This document shows, piece by piece, positions 62,897 through 64,000 of a stretch of DNA of 64,000 nucleotides. Position numbers and translations under genes: made by a program. The stretch comes from Echinicola shivajiensis (GTDB taxonomy: Bacteria > Bacteroidota > Bacteroidia > Cytophagales > Cyclobacteriaceae). The DNA lies in the NCBI RefSeq assembly GCF_018642165.1, contig NZ_JAHHZM010000015.1, forward strand, positions 1 through 64,000. Direction: 5' to 3'. Within the stretch, counting starts at the first letter, position 1, and each line of letters opens with the position of its first letter. Below the pieces are notes generated by a model that saw nothing but the letters and a program-made list of their open reading frames with translations, was not told where the DNA came from and did not search any database.

Positions 62897-64000
62897 AATT
62901 AAATCGCTTAAGGGCAAGTTTTGAAACAGTTCCTCCTATACTTAATGAACTGGTTGCAGCTGGGCTTGGAGCATTCAGCACATTGATTGCATGGGCATTT
63001 TCGGTAATGGCAAAATCATCCAAAAGACCTCCTGTTCTGTCACAGGCTTGGGCTCTGACTCCAGCACCTCCATCAACTAAGTCATCTTCTTTGATATCAG
63101 GAATTAGCTCCTGTAGGGCTGATGTAAATGCTGCTTTAGAGAAAGATCTGTAGTATTCTCCAATTCCGGTTTTCCAGTATTTTTTTGCTACTTTTTGAAG
63201 GCCAGGCCATGTGATAGCCTCTTTGAACTCACCGAAATTAAAGTCTGTTCGTTTGTATCCTTCTCTTTTGAATGCCATCACTGCATTTGGTCCAGCTTCC
63301 ACTCCGCCTTTCATCATCCTTGTAAAATGGACACCCAGAAAAGGGAAGTTAGGATCGGGAACTGGATAGATTAGGTTTTTAACCAAGTATTCTCTTTCCT
63401 TTTTTATCTTATAATATTCTCCCCTAAATGGAATGATTTTTACATCAAGATCCATTTCACCGTTCATATCTGCTACCTTATCAGAATAAAGGCCAGCACA
63501 GTTAATGATCAATTTTGAAACAAAATTATCATTTGAAGTGATAATTTCAGAAATGCTATTCTTATGGCTTATTTTCAGTGCTTTATGGTTTAAAAATATT
63601 TCTCCTCCAATGGTTTTGAACTTTTCGCCATATGCCAAAGCTACTTTTTTATAATCCACAATTCCAGTTTGAGGAACGTGCAATGCTGCCACCCCTGCAC
63701 AATAAGGTTCATAATGTTTTAACTCATCCAGCGATATTTGACGGGTGCCTTCCAAGCCATTTTGAAGGCCTCTTTGCAATAAGTTTTGTAACAGAGGAAT
63801 TTGCTCGTCCCTTGTGGCCACTACTACCTTACCGGTAAGTTCAAAAGGAATATTTTCCTCTTCACAAAAATCGATCAACTCATGATAACCATTGATGCAG
63901 TTGGTGGCTTTTAGCGATCCAGGTTTGTAATAAAGCCCAGAATGTATAACTCCAGAGTTATTGCCAGTTTGATGTTTGGCGAGCTCATTTTCCTTTTCTA
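62895..64000 (-). CDS. lhgO: L-2-hydroxyglutarate oxidase (LhgO), partial at window edge
   Basis: The minus-strand frame is open from 62895 to the window edge, giving 367 codons; the N-terminal FAD loop lies outside the window. The first residues visible (ELAKHQTGNNSGVIHSGLYYKPGSLKATNC) are the family's hallmark, followed by GIVDYKKVA, VINCAGLYSD-type SKLIINCAGLYSDKVAD, FRGEYYKI and FPFLGVHFTRMMKGGVEAGPNAV. It oxidises L-2-hydroxyglutarate to 2-oxoglutarate with FAD. The ATG at 63878 is internal, not the start. Confidence 0.92.
   Translation of the reverse strand, partial: EKENELAKHQTGNNSGVIHSGLYYKPGSLKATNCINGYHELIDFCEEENIPFELTGKVVVATRDEQIPLLQNLLQRGLQNGLEGTRQISLDELKHYEPYCAGVAALHVPQTGIVDYKKVALAYGEKFKTIGGEIFLNHKALKISHKNSISEIITSNDNFVSKLIINCAGLYSDKVADMNGEMDLDVKIIPFRGEYYKIKKEREYLVKNLIYPVPDPNFPFLGVHFTRMMKGGVEAGPNAVMAFKREGYKRTDFNFGEFKEAITWPGLQKVAKKYWKTGIGEYYRSFSKAAFTSALQELIPDIKEDDLVDGGAGVRAQACDRTGGLLDDFAITENAHAINVLNAPSPAATSSLSIGGTVSKLALKRFN

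Overview
The window looks like chromosome of a Bacteroidota bacterium, most likely order Cytophagales and plausibly family Cyclobacteriaceae. The evidence is a low-GC sequence, few Shine-Dalgarno sites, several exact matches to the Bacteroidota -7 promoter element TAnnTTTG, a subtilisin-like protease with a type IX secretion (T9SS) C-terminal domain, DUF2911 and DUF4136 proteins, many TPR proteins and outer-membrane barrels, and a thiS-thiC-thiE-thiG-thiH-thiF operon behind a TPP riboswitch. The genus is inference; no rRNA is present.

Layout. 1-1046: a 416-bp tandem repeat, each unit carrying a small GIY-YIG nuclease ORF, a tRNA-like sequence with two palindromes in place of normal arms, and a terminator hairpin; the last copy is truncated. 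1047-2212: two envelope lipoproteins (minus). 2651-6928: PIG-L deacetylase, a 34-aa membrane protein and a sodium:solute symporter, translationally coupled. 7011-11077: DUF2911 protein, 3-methyladenine glycosylase, hydroxyacid dehydrogenase, universal stress protein, TPR protein. 11297-17041: holA, a giant TPR protein and an outer-membrane barrel. 17151-22000: SPOR protein, ExbB/TolQ, ExbD/TolR, TonB/TolA-like protein, folC, trmB. 22051-27842: TrpF-like protein, lipoprotein plus T9SS protease, rpe, a small secreted protein and a barrel. 27937-33111: gyrA, TPR protein, ENPP-type phosphodiesterase. 33171-39626: the thiamine operon with promoter and riboswitch. 39802-47098: aldo/keto reductase, FadL-like barrel, ammonium transporter, a VLRF1-type release-factor protein, HEAT-like protein, NIPSNAP protein. 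47171-51867 (minus): a DtxR/MntR-controlled metal ABC transporter operon ending in a 38-aa ORF. 52330-64000: glycosyltransferase, dapD, TPR lipoprotein, zinc-ribbon TPR protein, DUF937 and DUF4332 proteins, a HerA-like ATPase, BaiN/YhiN-type flavoprotein, Hpt-like protein, YheT hydrolase, FMN-dependent glutamate-synthase-like protein and a partial L-2-hydroxyglutarate oxidase.

Most of the window is core housekeeping, envelope and cofactor biology. The best candidate for an undescribed system is the tandem GIY-YIG / palindromic tRNA-like unit at the left edge: it looks like a compact selfish or homing-type element, and the same CCGAT..ATCGG palindrome type recurs in the P3 arm of the TPP riboswitch. 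Other points of interest are two short ORFs missed by length-based calling (34 and 38 aa), an 18-bp perfect inverted repeat covering the YheT start codon, a 14-bp inverted repeat before the aldo/keto reductase, and a 24-bp perfect palindrome behind the glycosyltransferase.
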